A stretch of 6,179 nt of DNA from Clostridia bacterium (GTDB lineage: Bacteria; Bacillota; Clostridia; Monoglobales; Monoglobaceae). Shown here in pieces: positions 6,121 through 6,179 of this stretch; positions within the stretch are counted from its first letter, which is position 1; each line of letters begins with the position of its first letter. The translations under genes were made by a program, and so were the position numbers. The stretch lies in contig JAGALN010000205.1 of assembly GCA_017625185.1 (NCBI GenBank), positions 1 through 6,179 of the forward strand, given 5' to 3'. The notes under the pieces were generated by a model. The model saw nothing but the letters and a program-made list of their open reading frames with translations. It did no database searches and was not told where the DNA came from.

Positions 6121-6179
6121 AAGCACCCCTGCTGCTATGGGGTGTACTCTAAAGGACATTCCTTGCGGGACGTCGAGGA
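6121..6179. repeat. Possible edge of an interspersed intergenic repeat downstream of ribF
   Basis: These 59 bases are unusually structured. A 7-bp hairpin (6123-6145) is followed by a second perfect small hairpin, aagga/tcctt (6152-6156 with 6160-6164), and then by GGGACGTC (6167-6174), which contains the palindrome GACGTC and could start a third fold beyond the window edge. From general memory, the block and its minus-strand reading (LDVPQGMSFRVHPIAAGVLL) resemble an intergenic repeat often mis-called as small ORFs in gut clostridial genomes. I cannot verify this here. A rival reading is the start of a feoA-like gene on the + strand from ATG 6137 (MGCTLKDIPCGTSR, open to the edge), which lacks a Shine-Dalgarno. 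Confidence 0.35.
6123..6145 (-). terminator. GC-rich hairpin just after ribF, with a short T-run only in the minus direction
   Basis: Seven pairs can form between 6123-6129 (gcacccc) and 6139-6145 (ggggtgt, one G-T pair) around a 9-nt loop. Read on the + strand it is followed by ACTCTAAAGG, with no T-run, so it is a poor intrinsic terminator for the ribF operon. Read on the minus strand it is followed by CTTTTATATT, which resembles a weak intrinsic terminator for a convergent gene lying to the right of the window. It could equally be part of a repeat element with no termination role. Confidence 0.3.

Noticed and set aside
6137..6179. Calling a feoA gene as a feature in the tail.
   Set aside because: The eight-residue similarity, missing Shine-Dalgarno and hairpin context are not enough for a CDS call, so it is kept only as a finding.

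Overview
The window is a stretch of the conserved bacterial nusA-infB transcription/translation operon, on the + strand. In order it holds the 3' end of nusA, rnpM (ylxR), a ylxQ-type L7Ae/L30e gene, infB, rbfA, nrnA (DHH phosphoesterase), truB and ribF, followed by 59 bases of non-ribF sequence. The gene order, the CxxC/C-x4-C form of RnpM, the NrnA-type DHH gene between rbfA and truB, and the purine-rich Shine-Dalgarno sites point to a Bacillota (Firmicutes) genome, most likely class Clostridia. Base composition looks roughly balanced in G+C, which would suit a gut Oscillospiraceae/Lachnospiraceae-like clostridium better than an AT-rich Clostridium. Genus cannot be decided from this sequence.

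Layout: positions 1-619 hold the NusA tail and two small RNA-binding proteins, packed 2 nt apart. A 56-nt gap follows, containing a perfect 7-bp inverted repeat that flanks the infB ribosome-binding site. infB (676-2949) is full length with all GTPase motifs intact. rbfA, nrnA, truB and ribF follow with gaps of 21 and 15 nt, a 4-nt ATGA overlap, and 19 nt. No internal promoter or terminator is convincing, so the genes look like one polycistronic unit.

Together the genes couple transcription elongation (NusA), RNase P modulation (RnpM), translation initiation (IF-2), 30S maturation (RbfA), tRNA U55 pseudouridylation (TruB), recycling of very short RNAs and pAp (NrnA) and FMN/FAD supply (RibF). 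All eight are housekeeping genes. I see no phage, CRISPR, transposase, toxin-antitoxin or other accessory system.

The least ordinary parts are the bases after ribF (6121-6179), which fold into two small hairpins and look like the edge of an interspersed repeat or of another gene, the inverted repeat around the infB start, and two substitutions in usually conserved RibF motifs.
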